Source: Rickettsiales bacterium
GTDB lineage: Bacteria; Bacteroidota; Bacteroidia; Cytophagales; Cyclobacteriaceae
Length of the DNA stretch: 44,379 nucleotides
NCBI GenBank assembly: GCA_002729235.1
Contig: PBTY01000017.1
Coordinates: forward strand, 89,073 to 133,451
Reading direction: 5' to 3'
Both the position numbers and the translations under genes were made by a program. The notes under the pieces were generated by a model that made no database searches, was not told the origin of the DNA, and saw only the letters and a program-made list of their open reading frames with translations. Below, piece by piece: positions 44,308 through 44,379 of the stretch. Positions within the stretch are counted from its first letter, which is position 1, and each line of letters starts with the position of its first letter.

Positions 44308-44379
44308 TCAATCTTTCGCTACAGGTATAATACCACGTGCAGCATTGTCATCAATCAACCCTTTAGCATAATCCCAAAG
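44308..44379 (-). CDS. 3' end of an unrecognised gene (runs off window)
   Basis: A leftward frame enters at the window edge and ends at a TGA at 44308-44310, giving the C-terminal 23 residues LWDYAKGLIDDNAARGIIPV followed by AKD. Too little is present to name a family. Its strand and distance to the ankyrin gene suggest a possible shared transcript. Confidence 0.5.
   Translation of the reverse strand, partial: LWDYAKGLIDDNAARGIIPVAKD

Noticed and set aside
1-44379. CRISPR arrays, tRNA/rRNA genes, insertion sequences, prophage or integrase genes
   Set aside because: No regularly spaced repeats, cloverleaf or rRNA-like sequence, transposase or integrase motifs were seen; the intergenic repeats are single pairs.

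Overview
The window reads as chromosomal DNA of a free-living, polysaccharide-degrading Bacteroidota, most likely of the Cytophagales. The evidence is a SusC/SusD pair, surface glycan-binding lipoproteins, a hybrid two-component sensor with a beta-propeller, two enzymes ending in type IX secretion (T9SS) sorting tails, an ECF-sigma/FecR pair, solo FtsX/MacB-type permeases, and few Shine-Dalgarno sequences. The genus assignment is not resolved. No rRNA, tRNA, CRISPR array, insertion sequence or phage gene was seen.

Region 1 (1-5136) is a galactose module. galK, galT and galE form a tight leftward operon (Leloir pathway) closed by a good intrinsic terminator. A divergent Nudix-fold plus winged-helix protein, probably a sugar-responsive repressor with a degenerate Nudix box, sits beside galK. 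Beyond the terminator lies an ECF sigma factor followed by the start of a FecR-type anti-sigma factor. A near-identical palindromic sequence occurs in the galK/regulator gap and just upstream of the sigma gene, suggesting that one regulator controls both.

Region 2 (5144-9160) holds a GAF/histidine kinase gene split by a probable 1-base frameshift in an A-run, and a translationally coupled TPR protein/S41-type peptidase pair.

Region 3 (9313-27915) is a glucuronoxylan-type polysaccharide utilisation locus. The leftward genes are susC, susD, two TIG-domain surface glycan-binding proteins, then (after a strong hairpin) a GH9 lipoprotein and mannonate dehydratase UxuA. A second leftward unit carries GH3, a T9SS-secreted GH10 and a lipoprotein GH10, closed by a terminator. 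Divergent from it is a GH67 alpha-glucuronidase. The inferred flow is: surface or secreted GH10 cuts xylan, SGBPs and SusCD bind and import oligosaccharides, GH67 removes (methyl)glucuronate in the periplasm, GH3 releases xylose, and UxuA serves hexuronate catabolism. A solo TonB-dependent receptor follows GH67 and a solo ABC-type permease converges on it.

Region 4 (33599-42676) is a beta-mannan-type cluster: a GH26 mannanase plus SASA-family acetylesterase operon, an HTCS regulator, and a second GH26 with a CBM35-like module and T9SS tail. The HTCS is the only polysaccharide sensor visible in the window, so it may serve one or both hemicellulose sections. The window ends with a SIMPL-domain protein, an ankyrin-repeat protein with a Tat-like leader, and the 3' end of an unrecognised gene.
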